A stretch of 64,000 bases of DNA. Origin: Gordius sp. MW1. Taxonomy: Eukaryota > Nematomorpha > Gordioida > Gordea > Gordiidae. Positions 22,231 to 34,240 of this stretch are shown here, piece after piece. The position numbers and the translations under genes were made by a program. Numbering within the stretch: position 1 is the first letter of the stretch; every line of letters begins with the position of its first letter. The stretch is from NCBI GenBank assembly GCA_964036665.1, contig OZ038530.1, positions 13,797,001 through 13,861,000 on the forward strand. The letters are read 5' to 3'. The notes beneath the pieces were generated by a model, which was given only the letters and a program-made list of their open reading frames with translations, had not been told where the DNA came from and did not search any database.

Positions 22231-23909
22231 ATAAACCAAAAATTATTAAATAGAATAGAATTAAAATATGATAGATAAACCGATGGTAATTTATTTATTA
22301 AGCGAGCGAATATAAAGTGCGAATTAGACGTTAACGAAGCGAGCTATTTTATAACGAGAATTAAAAGTGTAGGGGTTTTTTTTAAAAAGGGGAGAGTTAG
22401 AAAATCCAGAGTCCAAACTCAAGTTGTGTCTAAATCAATTCTTATTTTCTTCAGGCGTTGTCTGCCCTCATGTACTTCTGGCTGGGTAAAAAGGAAATGG
22501 AGAGAGAAAAGGGGGGGGGGTGTATGAACTTAGTGTGTATTTTGAATTTTCTGCATCTGTTTTCCGGAGTTGTAACTTGTTGGCGCCAATCATTATAATG
22601 TCCTAGAATACGGGATGCCGGCGCCCATCATCCAGTCAAGTCACTAGGATGTCTTAGAGTAAGGGAACGTAATCGGCTTCCTTTGATAATTAAGGGAAAG
22701 CAGGGGCTGGGAAGGGAAGTAGTAATACAGTTGTTGACGTTAATCAATAAGATGTCTCAGAGTAAGGTATGGTTGTATAGTGGGAATCATGGAAGTTGTT
22801 GACGTTAATCATTCAGATGTCTTAGAGTCAAGTATGGTTGTATAGTGAGAATCATGCCATCTGCTCGCCGGCAGACAAAGGGCATAACGTAATCGGCTTA
22901 TTTTAATAATTAAGGGAAGGCATGGCCTGAAATAGGAAGTAGTAGTATACTACAATAACTACTCCCTAAAAGATTAACTTTGCAAAGGAGAAGGATACTA
23001 ATACAAGTCAAACAATTTCAAACAATTAGTAGCCAGGATAATTTACAAATTGTTTTAATTTACTCTAGATTCTAGAGTCTTGCTTCTCAAAAATTTGATA
23101 ATTTTAAGTCTGTAAAAGATCCAAAAGAAAAAGATGAACAAACACTAACAATCAATGATGAGGGTAATTTACTAATTGTTCAAACTCACTCTAGACTCAT
23201 GAATTTAGTTTTTTAGAAAATGATAGTACTAAATCAGTAAGAGAAGAAGAGGAAGAGGTTAATCAAACGCTAATGATTAGAAATTATTGTCACTTTAAAC
23301 TTGTAGGAAAAAAAAGTTTTTTGTCCAAAAATAAAGTTACAAAAAAATTTCACCTTAAAAATTTTATCCCCCCTTCTTGAGGAAATCTTAGTTACGCCTA
23401 CGTAGATATCTATCAAATGTTATTATATTTTTTCATTCACAAGTCATATTATGAAAGATAAAAATGATATGGATTTATTGTACTTTTATGTATTTAACTT
23501 TAATAAAGTTACTGCATCTAATATTATAAATACATAGTCCCTACAAATTTTAGTGGCTTTTAGTTATTACAATAACGCTTGTGGTTATTAAAAAGGCTGT
23601 ATGCGCAAGAAGAAACCTCTGTCAATTTTAAGAGCACTCATTAATCATTTGCAAATTAAAATTAAAAGAAGCCTAAATTAATATGGAGTATTATTTATGG
23701 CAGATCTATTTTCTAATGTTGCCTATAAATTTCCCAAAATTTCTAGCCCTATTTGCTATGGTTAAATTTTATGTCAGGATAGTTATTGGGTATAATCTTA
23801 AGCAAGTGTGAGAAATCGCTTATAACTTTTAAAAGACAATTTTTTATACATTAGTTTTACTATTATTATTTTAGTCTGTCACAATCTTAGCGGCTTTTTA
23901 GGGGATATA
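22231..23909. repeat. Gene-free stretch with a partial tandem duplication (about 22668-22940)
   Basis: Phrases such as TTGTTGACGTTAATCA, TATGGTTGTATAGTG and ACGTAATCGGCTT each occur twice in the 22668-22940 block, indicating a local duplication. The rest is AT-rich with no frame I can support. Confidence 0.6.
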
Positions 23910-26448
23910 GGCTAAATCCCGAAAAGGCACAATCCCGAAGCTACAATAATGCTACTGCTACGATTTTCAAATTTCCATATGTTTTTTAATTTTAAAGTTT
24001 TATCCATAATCAAGAGCAAGATTTGGGTGCCCCTTTACAATTTACTTATGTAAGAATCACATTTAATTAACCTCTGCACCAAGTAACATAATATAGCTTT
24101 ATTTACAGATCACTGATGAGTATTAATATTTAGTGACAAGGTATAAATTAAAGGATGCCATTAATAATAATCGTTTGGAATCAATATCTAAGGTAATTTT
24201 AACGTATTTAAAATCAGGGAATCATTAATCCTATTAGGTATACAATAATGTTTGGGTATTATGTACTCAAGAGCTATATTTGGGTGGAACCTTTACAATT
24301 TACTAATTATATAATTAACTGATATACGTTTGTTTGGTATAAGGTGGTGTATAAATAAGCAATATATAATAAATTTAAGTATTATATAAAGGATATCATC
24401 CCAGTGCTATCCCATGCCTCTAGATTCTTTTATAAAAGTTGATTAATGGAATATTTAGAACGTTAAGTGATATAGTTACAGAGTATAATCTCAGCAAGTA
24501 AACATATAAGAAATTTGTTAAAGTTTTTTTGTACTTTAATAGAAAAAATATTAAATTTTAAAAGGGCAATCTCTTTAGCCATTAGATTAAATAGAAATTA
24601 TTCATACAATTTATGATGCTATATAACTTAATTTAGATCCTATAAGATTGTAAAGGGATCATTGTTAAATATGATTAGTATCAATGTGCATGTGATTAGA
24701 TAAGCTTTTGTATTAAGTTTTTGCTATTATTATAAGGCAAATTTATTTATAACTAAATCACTAACTATTTCTATTTTATTTTTATCTACCTCAACTAATG
24801 TTTACTTATTGATGTGCTGTTATATTGATATATAAGATGATTGATGGATGAAACTCTTACCCCAATTTTTACATTTAATGCTTACCAAAGAGCCTAGCAA
24901 AAAAATGCCTTAAAATCTTGTTCTTGTTTTAAAAAGTCTAATTAGAAAATGTTATAGCAGGTTATGAAAATCTGGTACCTATCAATAACTTTTTTAGGAA
25001 TGTGAAAAATTTTATATTTTACCAAACTTAATTTCAAGAAATATCAATAATATACTTATTGTCATATAGAAATTTAAGTTAGACCCACATTATAAAAATT
25101 TTGTTTTGGAAAATATTACATGTATATTTCTGATACCATTTTATGGAATTTGTTGAATTTATGGTTATAAAATTGTAAATAATGAGTAATCTATCAATGA
25201 GTAAAAGATTGGTTATACTTTCATTCATTTAATCTATATATATCTAGCATAGGCTTTTATTTGATAAAATTAAGCTCTAACAATCAACAAATAACAATAT
25301 TTTAGCTTTGTTTTATAATCTAATTTTATAGTTTTAAGAGTTTATACATTATAGTAAATATTATTAAAGCTTAGCAACTTAATACACAAAAATTCTAAAT
25401 TAATGAACTCATTATACTATGTTTATTAAGTTACTTAATTATAATTTTCATTTTAATCTACAATAAATTAAATTTGATACTCATTTTTACACAAAAATTA
25501 TCATTTTTATAGTTGTATATGTTTATAGACATTACATTTAGATTTTTTCATATTATTAAATATAACCTTATATGATGTATTTTTATTTAAAGTGTCAACA
25601 CTTCCTTAAGTTTGGACGATTCTATTAATTTTTGTTTTTAAGTTTTTTTTAGCCAAATTTTCTAAATTTATAGTTTGTACCTTATTTAATATGTTCATCA
25701 TAAAATTAAAAAAGCTATTTTTGTTATGAGCAAAATTAGTCATATTCAAAGAAACTTTACCTAAGAGTTATCTAAATATCTCCTGCACTTTTAAGAATCT
25801 CAGTATTAATTTAAGGAATCATTGATTTAACCTATTTATATCTAGAATAGACTTTTATTTGATGTAATTAAGCTTTAACAATTAACAAATGATAATACTC
25901 TAGCTCTGTTGTATAATCTAAAGATTTGTAGGAAGAACTGATACACCCTCTCCTAAAAAATCATAGAATGTTATAAATAAACTTACAAATAATTTGAATA
26001 AGCTATATAATATATAAGTGCTAAGAATTATAAGTTACCTTCATGTGAGATGTCAAGAGTTATCTAAATATCTCCTGCACTTTTAAGAATCTCAGTATTA
26101 ATTTAAGGAATTATGATAACCTATTTATATCTAGAATAGACTTTTATTTGATGAAATTAAGCTTTAACAATTAACAAATGATAAAGTTTTCCATCTTTAA
26201 TTTTGGTATAATCCAAGTCTTTATGGGTCAGAATCAAATTTTTTCTACTCGACTTTTTAAATTCTAAAGATAATTTATAAATATTTAGATATTAAGCTTA
26301 CTTATACTTTCTGTATTATCTTGATTTGTTCTCTCAACCAAATATTCATTAAAAGCTTGATTATATGATTGCATATTTTTTACCATATGTTAATTGCCGT
26401 AAAAGTGTAGCATTAAAATTCGGGATTGTGCGCTTTCGGGATTTAGCC
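23910..26448. mobile_element. 2.54-kb non-autonomous element with TA-flanked terminal inverted repeats
   Basis: The left end reads GGCTAAATCCCGAAAAGGCA and the right end is its inverse. Similarity continues for about 45 bp with a few mismatches. Both ends are flanked by TA, as expected for Tc1/mariner-type target duplications. The interior is very AT-rich with no transposase frame, but holds three copies of a sequence containing TTTTATTTGAT and TAACAA (about 25225-25302, 25761-25896, 26051-26186). The right end is 91 bp upstream of the GEMIN2 start codon. Superfamily assignment is inferred from the TA flanks only. Confidence 0.75.
25761..26186. repeat. Direct duplication inside the 2.54-kb TIR element
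   Basis: About 135 bp at 25761-25896 recurs at 26051-26186 with few changes (shared AGAGTTATCTAAATATCTCC and TCTAGAATAGACTTTTATTT). A weaker third copy is at 25225-25302. Confidence 0.85.
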
Positions 26449-26539
26449 TAGGAACCCTTTTTAGAATATTGAAAGCCCTAGCTTTTTCGACGCAAAGTTG
26501 TTAATTTTTTGTTTTGTGTCTTTGTATTGTAAAATTAAA

Positions 26540-28015
26540 ATGGATACCGACCCTGTATTGCCTATTCCAAAATTTAACGCTAAAGAAATTGTTGATCTTC
26601 AAAAACCCCCCTCTAATCCATTGGAGTATATGAAACGCGTTAGGTAATGATATAAAAATTTGTTTATCACCTAAGATAGATATGAGGCCTCAAAATGTGC
26701 CCAAGTTATGGTTGCAAACATTGATACCTCGCAATATGATAAAAACATTACATTTAGGTGCCCAACATCAGACGTATTTTATTTTGTATATTATTTTTTT
26801 AATATTATTAGGAAGATAATCATACGTCTCCTAAAGAATTTATACCATCAAACGATATGCAAATCGAAACTGTTGAATATTTTGTCACCGTTCGGGAGGT
26901 AAATTATATGTAAATTGTATTATTTAATGATTTTAGAAATTTAGAAAAATAAAAATTAATCCATCAATTCAGAGGCACAAAAAACCTATTCTTGTAAATA
27001 CTAAATTAACTAAAATATACATCATTAATTTATTAACATTACACATATATTTTTTAGCCCCCACAAAATGCAGACCAAGATTGGTATGTGTTTTGTTTTG
27101 GCAAAACTTTGTCAGACAGTGATAGTATAGTTGAAAATGAGGAAACTTCTATCTCACCCACTCCTCCTTATTTGAGTCTAATTATAGACTTTAGATTGGT
27201 AATACTCTTTTCATTAATGCAATAAGATCTTTTTACAGCCCTTAATTATAAGACTCCTTGACTATCTTAATAATTGGATTGAGGCAGAAGGATTTGATTT
27301 TAGCAAAGTAAATAAATATATTAAAATATTTAATCAAAATTTAGGGATCCTGGATTTATGCACTATTAATACCATTGGAGAAGCCAGTGTCAAGGGATGC
27401 CTACCACATATTACGAACCTTAGCCAAGTTATTAAGAAAATTAAGATCCGAATTGGTAAACAAATTTCATAATATCAGTTAAATTATGGGGGTGTTTGTC
27501 CCTTTCGCATAAGTAATGCCAAGTAATTAGTTATTGTTTTTACTTTTTATATTTTACCATACTTAGGGAAGTAAGTTTTTAATTTTATAATGGTCATCAC
27601 ATGTGTATATTGAATCACTTGTTAAATTGCCTTTTCTCATTGTTAAAGATGCATAAATCTTGAGAGGGTATTGTGAAAACTTCCCAACATATCCGTCTCA
27701 CATTATGTGAGACAAAATCTATCCTTCTGCATTCAAGTATAGCGCAACAACTCTCCTTAAAAATAAATCTTATTAAGATAGGGATTTAAAGATTGTATTA
27801 ACTAAATTTTCAATCTAGGCATTTTTTAAAACTTATTTTTTTTGTTCATCTCAGGTATAGATTATGCCTACCCGTTTTATCTATTTTTTTATTTAACCTC
27901 TTATCTGTTTTAGGATTCGAAGGACAACATTTTACTTCACCCACTGAATGTGCTAATATGCATTATCACTATATATTTTGGGCAGAGAGATTTAGCCGAT
28001 GATCCAAATATATAA
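26540..28015 (+). CDS. GEMIN2: Gem-associated protein 2 (GEMIN2/SIP1), complete, 235 aa
   Basis: Core factor of the SMN complex, which loads Sm proteins on snRNAs. Exons: 26540-26643, 26680-26773, 26812-26898, 27058-27198, 27239-27307, 27345-27455, 27914-28015; all phases close. Family landmarks in order: NPLEYMKRVR, YEASKCAQVMVANID, DWYVFCFGKTL (WxxFCxG box), PPYLSLIIDF, LLDYLNNWIEAEGF, WIYALLIPLEKP, and the C-terminal GQRDLADDPN followed by TAA. At 235 residues it is somewhat shorter than the human protein (about 280). Four of its six introns are only 36, 38, 40 and 37 bp. The start is the first ATG in frame. The right end of a TIR element lies 91 bp upstream, so the promoter must be very short or overlap it. 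Confidence 0.95.
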
Positions 28016-28479
28016 AAGCAAGTTTTAGAAAATGAGATAATTTCACCAAATTTTGATGTTCAAATCAAATCTTAATCATACATAGTTATTGTTATTATCA
28101 TCACCTTATTCACACTCTATATGTTTTTATTTATGTTTTGCCTTAGAAATAATTTTATTCAATTAATAAATAGATGTATGCTATATTAAAAAGCCAGAAC
28201 TATCTTATTTCTTCAACGTTTATAAAATAATAACCAATGGTACTTGCAATGTTTTAGGGGTAAATAGAGTGGTTCTCTTTGGTTATAAACATTTTGAGTT
28301 AATAGTAGATTAGCTTATAGCAAATATTGTGCACAACAAAATAAATTAGAACACCTATTCTGTTTTGTGATACTTTAAGTTTTAAAATAGTGTAAACTCT
28401 ATGCTTGTATTTATATAACATCTTTTTTCCCGCATTAAATCGATGGTATAATTGATAAATTAAAACGCCTAAAACTAAT
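28016..28479. other. Convergent intergenic gap between GEMIN2 and gene A
   Basis: AT-rich region holding the 3' ends of both genes. No reading frame or RNA gene seen. Confidence 0.5.
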
Positions 28480-30005
28480 TTAACCAAAAGCGACATTGCC
28501 CCCAAAGAGGGGCAATGGTTGGTTCAGTATGTTTGAATTAAAATTTTGCCCATCCCTTAAACTTTTTCTTCCTATTAATAGATCTTCTTCCCCTATCGTA
28601 CCATTATTTTTAGTCTCTTGGCGCGATTGTGAATTCATCGCGTACAATATACGGCTTAACTCATCTTTCGTTAGCTCCGTTTTAATTATCTCAGCTCTGT
28701 CAACGTTGTTCTTCGCTAATATCCCATTTTTCTCCGTGAAAAGTTTATTAGCCGTCGATGAGTTATATAAACGGTTAACGGAATTTTTTTGCGAGCTGGT
28801 GGATATTTCTGTTAGCTTTAATGGGAGAGCGTACAATCCGTCCAATAAATAGGGAAGCTTCGCTGTGGTCTGATTCCAAACTGATTTATCAATTTGCGGC
28901 TTCAAGTTTGTTAGCATCACCAATCTAGTCCTGTTATTCACATTTCTCAACGTGGTAAAATTGTGGCGAAAATATTCGGCAACATCTATAAACAAGTCAG
29001 CCAGATCGGAACCCATTTCCTTTGCCAATTTAGCATCTCGACCTTTTTCCGCGTTCACATCGGTTAAGTTCGTGTTTTTAAGTTGTTCCAGCATTTTTTC
29101 GTCTAGTTTAATCTTTACCTCGTCTCGTAGCACGTTGTCGGGGATGGCTAATAGAGCACGGGGTTGTATCCTGGCTCGCCTGCCCTCCACTGGCTTATCT
29201 ACGATAGATTCGATCATCGCTTGTCTCCTTTTTTGTAATGCCCATTGCGACTGTTCACTTTCATCGTTTTCGCCATTGATATGGAGTGCTCTAGCCTTAG
29301 GATCTTGTCCTTATAATTAAAACACAGCCAAATTATTATATTTGGGAGTAGTGTTGTAAAAACGGCTGGGTTTTGTTTGGTCGACCTTTGATTTTAGCGC
29401 TAAAATCAAAGATCGACTACAAAACCCAGCCGTTTCTGCGACACTATGTGGGAGCTAAGCTAGGTGAAAATGGACACGAATTACCAATGCATTGTGATAA
29501 TAAGGTGCTAGTATATATCAAATTAAGAAATTGGTGCTTTTCATATAGTAATATATAAGGTTTTTAAGGCGCCCTGAATTCTTTTGTAATTAAAGGCTTA
29601 AAACGGCCCTCCCCTCGACATTATGATAATGTGTTCAAGCAAATTTGAAAACGGTTTACTTTTTCTCGAATGGACAATACTCGAATTTTTTGGAAGCATT
29701 TTTTCTGATTTGTTGCCAAAGGTACCTGATTCATTCAGAGCTTTTGAGAGTTTAAGAAACGCGTTGGCTTTATTTAATAATTTATCTGTTGAGACATCTC
29801 TTTTCCGATTGTAGATGGCCTGGTTATGTTTTAGCGGGGAGTTAATCTTGCTTTTTATTTTATTTTGGGTCTCCAGATTTTGTAGAATTAGGTTTTCGTA
29901 ATAATTTAGGCCATTAAGAGAAGGTGTTTCAGCATTATTATATATTAATTTCAGCCAAATTATTGCTATAGGAAATAATAATCTAACCACTTTGTTTTTT
30001 TTCAT
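28480..30005 (-). CDS. Gene A: two-exon unrecognised, probably secreted protein (369 aa)
   Basis: Exon 1 is 29726-30005 and exon 2 is 28480-29309, with a phase-1 intron (donor TCAG|GTACCT, acceptor ATAAG). The start MKKNKVVRLLFPIAIIWLKL gives a positively charged, hydrophobic leader. LNYYENLILQNL follows, parallel to RYYENLLLDHV of gene B. Dibasic sites (NRKRDV, LQKRRQ, GRRAR) lie between the leader and the main body. Exon 2 is largely helical-looking and polar, with N-glycosylation-type sites (NLT, NFT, NRT, NQT) and ends with LSRILYAMNSQSRQ and a Gly/Asn-rich tail. The LSRILYAMNSQ motif parallels IRRILYALDAA of gene B. Function unknown. A propeptide processed at basic sites is possible but unproven. 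Confidence 0.65.
29349..29446. mobile_element. hAT-type miniature element, CGGCTGGG family, copy 1 (98 bp)
   Basis: The ends TAGTGTTGTAAAAACGGCTG and its inverse (CCCAGCCG..ACACTA) face each other almost without a spacer. The flanking 8-mers TTTGGGAG and TGTGGGAG match at 7 of 8 positions, as expected for hAT insertions. It lies inside the gene A intron. Confidence 0.85.
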
Positions 30006-30500
30006 GAATATAAATGTGTATGCCCGACAAATGATTGTTGGCACGCACAACAATTTGCCTTTAATATTTCTGCCTAATATTTTTTACATAATCTTTGTTT
30101 TTTATATTTTAAAGCTAACGTGATGCTCCCAAATTTAATTCTAGCATTGTTCGATTGTGATCATTGCCCTTTATGGATCGAAGTGAATAAAAGGAACGTA
30201 ATGTGGATCTATAATGGCCCAAATTGTAACTGTTTTAAAAGTTTCTTAAGGAATTTCTCGATTTTATATTGAAGTTAGGTACAAAATATTAAATTGCCTT
30301 TTAAATTAGTAGCTTTGTTCATGGTGTCCCCCCCTCTTTTGTATTAATTTATTTTTCCTATATATCTTAAAAATAGGTCTCATTGTTGATGCTGTATTAA
30401 ATAGTAAAGATAAATTAAAAAGTAAGTTTACGCTTTTATTATAGTTTTTCCATTTTTTGGGGCTATTATTGAAATCGAATATAATTATCGCTTTACGCAA
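30006..30500. other. Upstream region of gene A
   Basis: AT-rich, no gene seen. It should hold the gene A promoter; no specific element was recognised. Confidence 0.4.
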
Positions 30501-30860
30501 CGTTCGTAATGACGCGCGAAGCGAAAAAAAGCGAAGTCAAGTTTTGAGCTAATTTATCAAACTAGTCATTCTTTTTTCTTAATATCTTTATATTAATCAT
30601 AAAATTTATCATATATCACGAAAATAAGATACAAATCATTTTATACCTTTCGCGCGATGGTTAAAAAATTGAATTTGGTATGTAGGTATTTTTTATAATT
30701 TTATTTGTTTATAGAATTATTACGATCTGATCAATAAATACCATTAATATATGATAAATTTCACGATGAATATAAATATTTTAATAAAGATGTGAATACT
30801 TTGATAAATTAGCTCAAAACTTCACTTCGCTTTTTTTCTTTTCGCGCGCCATCACGAACG
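30501..30860. mobile_element. 360-bp inverted-repeat element (MITE-like)
   Basis: The left end CGTTCGTAATGACGCGCGAA is mirrored by the right end, and both continue inward through AGCGAAGT and AAGTTTTGAGCTAATTTATCA. The arms are about 58 bp with a few mismatches around an AT-rich centre of about 240 bp. No coding sequence. No clear target duplication was found. Confidence 0.8.
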
Positions 30861-30983
30861 CACCCACACAGTTTATTTTTACAATATGTTAAATTTCTGC
30901 CCATCACAATTTTAACGAATATTTTATAAAATATAGTATTTAATACTCAACAAAACAAGAATTATTTAACTTTACACACTATA

Positions 30984-31627
30984 TCTTATATATAAAAATG
31001 AAACTATGTATGTGTGTTTGTATGTATGTTTGTGTTTATTGTGTGTATGCCACCACCAAATTTGGAAAACTACCAGACCGATTTGGCTCAAAATTGCACA
31101 GTTTATTCCCCATACTCCGGATCATGTTTTAAGATTTGTTCGAGCCAAATCGGTCTAGTAGTTTTCGAGGGGTCACGTTTTTTTGTTTTATACGTTGTTT
31201 TATATGTTTTAGCACTTAATAATGACGTCATATGACGTATAGTATATAAAGCTTAAATGTTTTATTGCTGCATTTTTTTGTTTTATACGTTTTAGCACTT
31301 AATAATGACATCATATGACGTATAGTATATGAAGCTTAAATGTTTTATTGCTGCATAAGGACGATCGTGTCCCCTCCTGCGTGATTATAAAAATACATAT
31401 TTTATGAAGATGAAAGAAAGAAATCCCTCCTGCTTGGCTAAATAAATTAAAGTGGGCCTGGGCCTTGGACCCTCTTTAATTATCTGTTTAAAATTTTTTG
31501 CATACTAAACACTTACCAATTATATTTGATATATTCTTAATCTATTGAAATTTATCTATAAGATGATATATATTCTGCTAATACACCCGGGTAAATGGCA
31601 AAACAACGTTTGCCGGGTTCATCTAGT
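30984..31627 (+). mobile_element. Short non-autonomous Helitron
   Basis: It begins with TC in an A^T context (TCTTATATATAAAAATG followed by TGTATG-type repeats), typical of animal Helitron 5' ends. The 3' end shows ACCCGG...CCGGGT hairpin arms and terminates in CTAGT followed by T. The interior holds two copies of a sequence containing TTTTAGCACTTAATAATGAC and TTATTGCTGCAT (about 31170-31277 and 31278-31356), each with the palindrome-like CATATGACGT. No Rep/helicase frame, so it depends on helper proteins. Confidence 0.75.
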
Positions 31628-32530
31628 TAAAAACTAAAACAAAAATAAACCAAAACTAGTTAAGCATACATGATAGAAGGGCGGTTGACAACTGTGTTTA
31701 CCTCTCAAACATTCACAATAGAGTTCATTTTTAATGAAGAACGTGAAACTAATCAATAGCTCATGAAAAGCCACAATAAATTTGTAATAAAAAATAATGA
31801 AAGTGTAAATAAATGTATGTATTTAGAAATTTTAAAAGAAATCAAAGAATAGCTGTGCTACTTGCTAGAAAAACAACATTTTAATAATTCATCAATTAAA
31901 TTATATAAGATGTCCAAAAAGTTTAATATCTTATACATTAAGAGATGCAGGTCAGACTATAGGCTTTAATGTTTTTAGAGGATTAAGTAAGACTCCTTAA
32001 ATGTTATGGCTTATTTACTAGAATTGAAGGCCGAAAAACGATTTAAAGTTTTAACACGGATAATTAAAATTGTTCTACATGACTCAATAATCGAGATTAA
32101 TATATGAATTTGTTTTATCTAACCTTCAACGGCTGCAATTAATCACACTTTTCAAAAATCTGTGGTCAAGACTCATGGTCTTATACGAAATACCTAGAGG
32201 GCGCATATGAAGCTCTAAAGTTTCGGTATTAACGGCAAAGTAAAAATGGGGAAAATTTTTTGTGGAATATTTTATCATCTTTGAAAATACAATTTAATAG
32301 CGCAATTGCATGACAACTTGCTGACTGATAATGCTGTTTGCCCATAAAATTAAAGCTCTCTTGATTTTTTCTAAAATATCTTGCGTGATTGGATGCAGCT
32401 CATCTCTAAACAGGACATTACATAACAAATATAAAAAAGTGTTCTCTCTAATGTATTGCTGAATTTTAATAAAGCAGAATAAATTTTTAAAAATCTGAAG
32501 AAACAGCTACGATTTTACTTACCTCTACCC
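31628..32530. other. AT-rich intergenic stretch, nothing recognised
   Basis: No coding frame, RNA gene or repeat of note between the Helitron and the next short inverted-repeat element. Confidence 0.4.
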
Positions 32531-32692
32531 ATGGCCGAAGCCAAGGAGAGGCAGGGAGGGGCGGGTGCCCTCAAAATCCAAAAAATTGTTAAAATCCACT
32601 AAAATTATGGCTAAAATTTTGAAAAATCTTTATTTTGCCCCTCCCTAAAGCATTATTGCCCCTCTCTAGTTCCAATGCTGGCTACGCCCCAC
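32531..32692. repeat. GGGCGTAGCCAG-type element, copy 3
   Basis: A degenerate left end (ATGGCCGAAGCCAAGG) and a good right end (GGCTACGCCCC) surround the family core with AAAATTATGGCTAAAATTTT. Intergenic. Confidence 0.65.
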
Positions 32693-33039
32693 GCCTCTAC
32701 CGCATAGCCTAGGTTCGATCAATGAAACAAAAATTTAAATCAAACATTTTTCGTGTTATAGTTTTAATCTTGGGAGATAACATTTCCTTATAGACATATA
32801 CATAAATAGGGAGGGTCGATCTACTAATTGCATAGCAATTAATTAGACCTTCAGAAATACAGCAAATTTTTTATAGCTTTCGAGCACCAACATGCTTACA
32901 CGAATCGGGGTCAAAATAGCAGAATTATGAAAAAATAGCAGAAAAAGTCGGGGGGATGGAAAATGCGAAGCGCATAGACATTTTAGAATTATACGACAAA
33001 ACAGCATATATTTAATTGTTATTTTCATGTCTTATTTTA

Positions 33040-33477
33040 AAGCAAATTAATAATCCCGTATTAGAAAAGTATATGAAATATATAAATGAGACATGGGTTG
33101 GTGAAGCAGCACGATTTAAGTATGAAATGTGGGGAAGATATGAAGAGACAAATCTCCCAAGAACTAATAATCACATAGAAGGATTCCACAATAAGCTAAA
33201 GAAACTTGTAAAGGCTTCCCATCCCAATATTTATCAATTTATTGATTATCTCAAAAAGATACAGAAAGAAACTAACTCAAATATCTAACCCTAATAAACC
33301 AAGGAAAAACAATAAACCCAAAATCTAAGAAAGAAATCAACAAAGATTCTTGTATCAATAATTTAAAAGAACATTATACTAACAGTGAAATAGACCCGTC
33401 TCAATTTCTAAAAACAATATCATGTTATCTAAAATATAAAGAAAGAGATGCAATGTTAAATATTATTACCACTTGAT
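33040..33477 (+). pseudogene. MULE-type transposase fragment (C-terminal part)
   Basis: The frame contains WVGEAARFKYEMWGRYEE, NLPRTNNHIEGFHNKL and SHPNIYQFIDYL. This W..(R)TNN.vEGwHn..SHP pattern is typical of the end of MULE-domain transposases. The frame shifts near 33285, after which NQGKTINPKSKKEINK and YLKYKERDAM continue to a stop near 33474. No start codon or N-terminal catalytic part is present. Confidence 0.7.
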
Positions 33478-33645
33478 TATTTGTCTGTTATAATTTAGTA
33501 AATATTAATAAAATTGGTCTGTTATAATCTAGTAAATATTTATAAAAAAAACTTAAATGAGTGTAAAGGCAAAACATTTTAAAGGGTCAAAGTAGCAGGA
33601 TTAAAAAGTAGCAGAATAATATGACTTTTAGGTAATCAATATAAC

Positions 33646-33716
33646 CCTAACCCTGACCTAAAACACTAACCCTAACCTAAAACACTAACCCCGACCTAAA
33701 ACACTAACCCTCCTCA
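33646..33716. repeat. Short CTAACC-rich tandem repeat
   Basis: Repeats of CTAACCCTAACCTAAAACA with variants, about 70 bp, immediately before the 110-bp array. It is telomere-like in wording only. Confidence 0.7.
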
Positions 33717-33726
33717 CCAATCTAAG

Positions 33727-34240
33727 ATGGAAGTATTAGTATTCAACATCTATAATATAAATTATGAATAAAAGATAGGTTAAAACTTAAATTCTATTTC
33801 CTTTATTTCCAAAATTGTAAAAATAATATCATATCCATGGAAGTATTAGTATTCAACATCTATAATATAAATTATGAATAAAAGATAGGTTAAAACTTAA
33901 ATTCTATTTCCTTTATTTCCAAAATTATAAATATAATATCATATCCATGGAAGAATTAGTATACAACATCTATAATATAAATTATGAATAAAAGATAGGT
34001 TAAAACTTAAATTCTATTTCCTTTATTTCCAAAATTATAAATATAATATCATATCCATGGAAGTATTAGTATTCAACATCTTTAATATAAATTATGAATA
34101 GAATTTTAGGTTAAAACTTTTAATTCTATTTCCTTTATTTCCAAAATTGTAAATATAATATGATATCCATGGAAGTATTAGACAACATCTATAATATAAA
34201 TTATGAATGAAAGATAGGTTAAAACTTACATTTTAATTCA
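33727..34240. repeat. 110-bp tandem array, about 4.7 copies, just upstream of IFT70
   Basis: AAGTATTAGTATTCAACATC starts units at 33731, 33841, 33951 (variant), 34061 and 34173. The period is 110, 110, 110 and 112 bp. Every unit boundary carries a CCATGG. The array ends about 145 bp before the IFT70 start codon, so it occupies the expected promoter region. Confidence 0.95.

Noticed and set aside
28496-29320. Plus-strand open frames of 118 and 122 codons
   Set aside because: They are antisense to gene A exon 2, which has the longer continuous frame and consistent splice phase.
33646-33716. Internal telomere sequence or chromosome-fusion scar
   Set aside because: Only a short, imperfect CTAACC-rich run with an intervening AAAACA; there is no long array of a telomeric hexamer.
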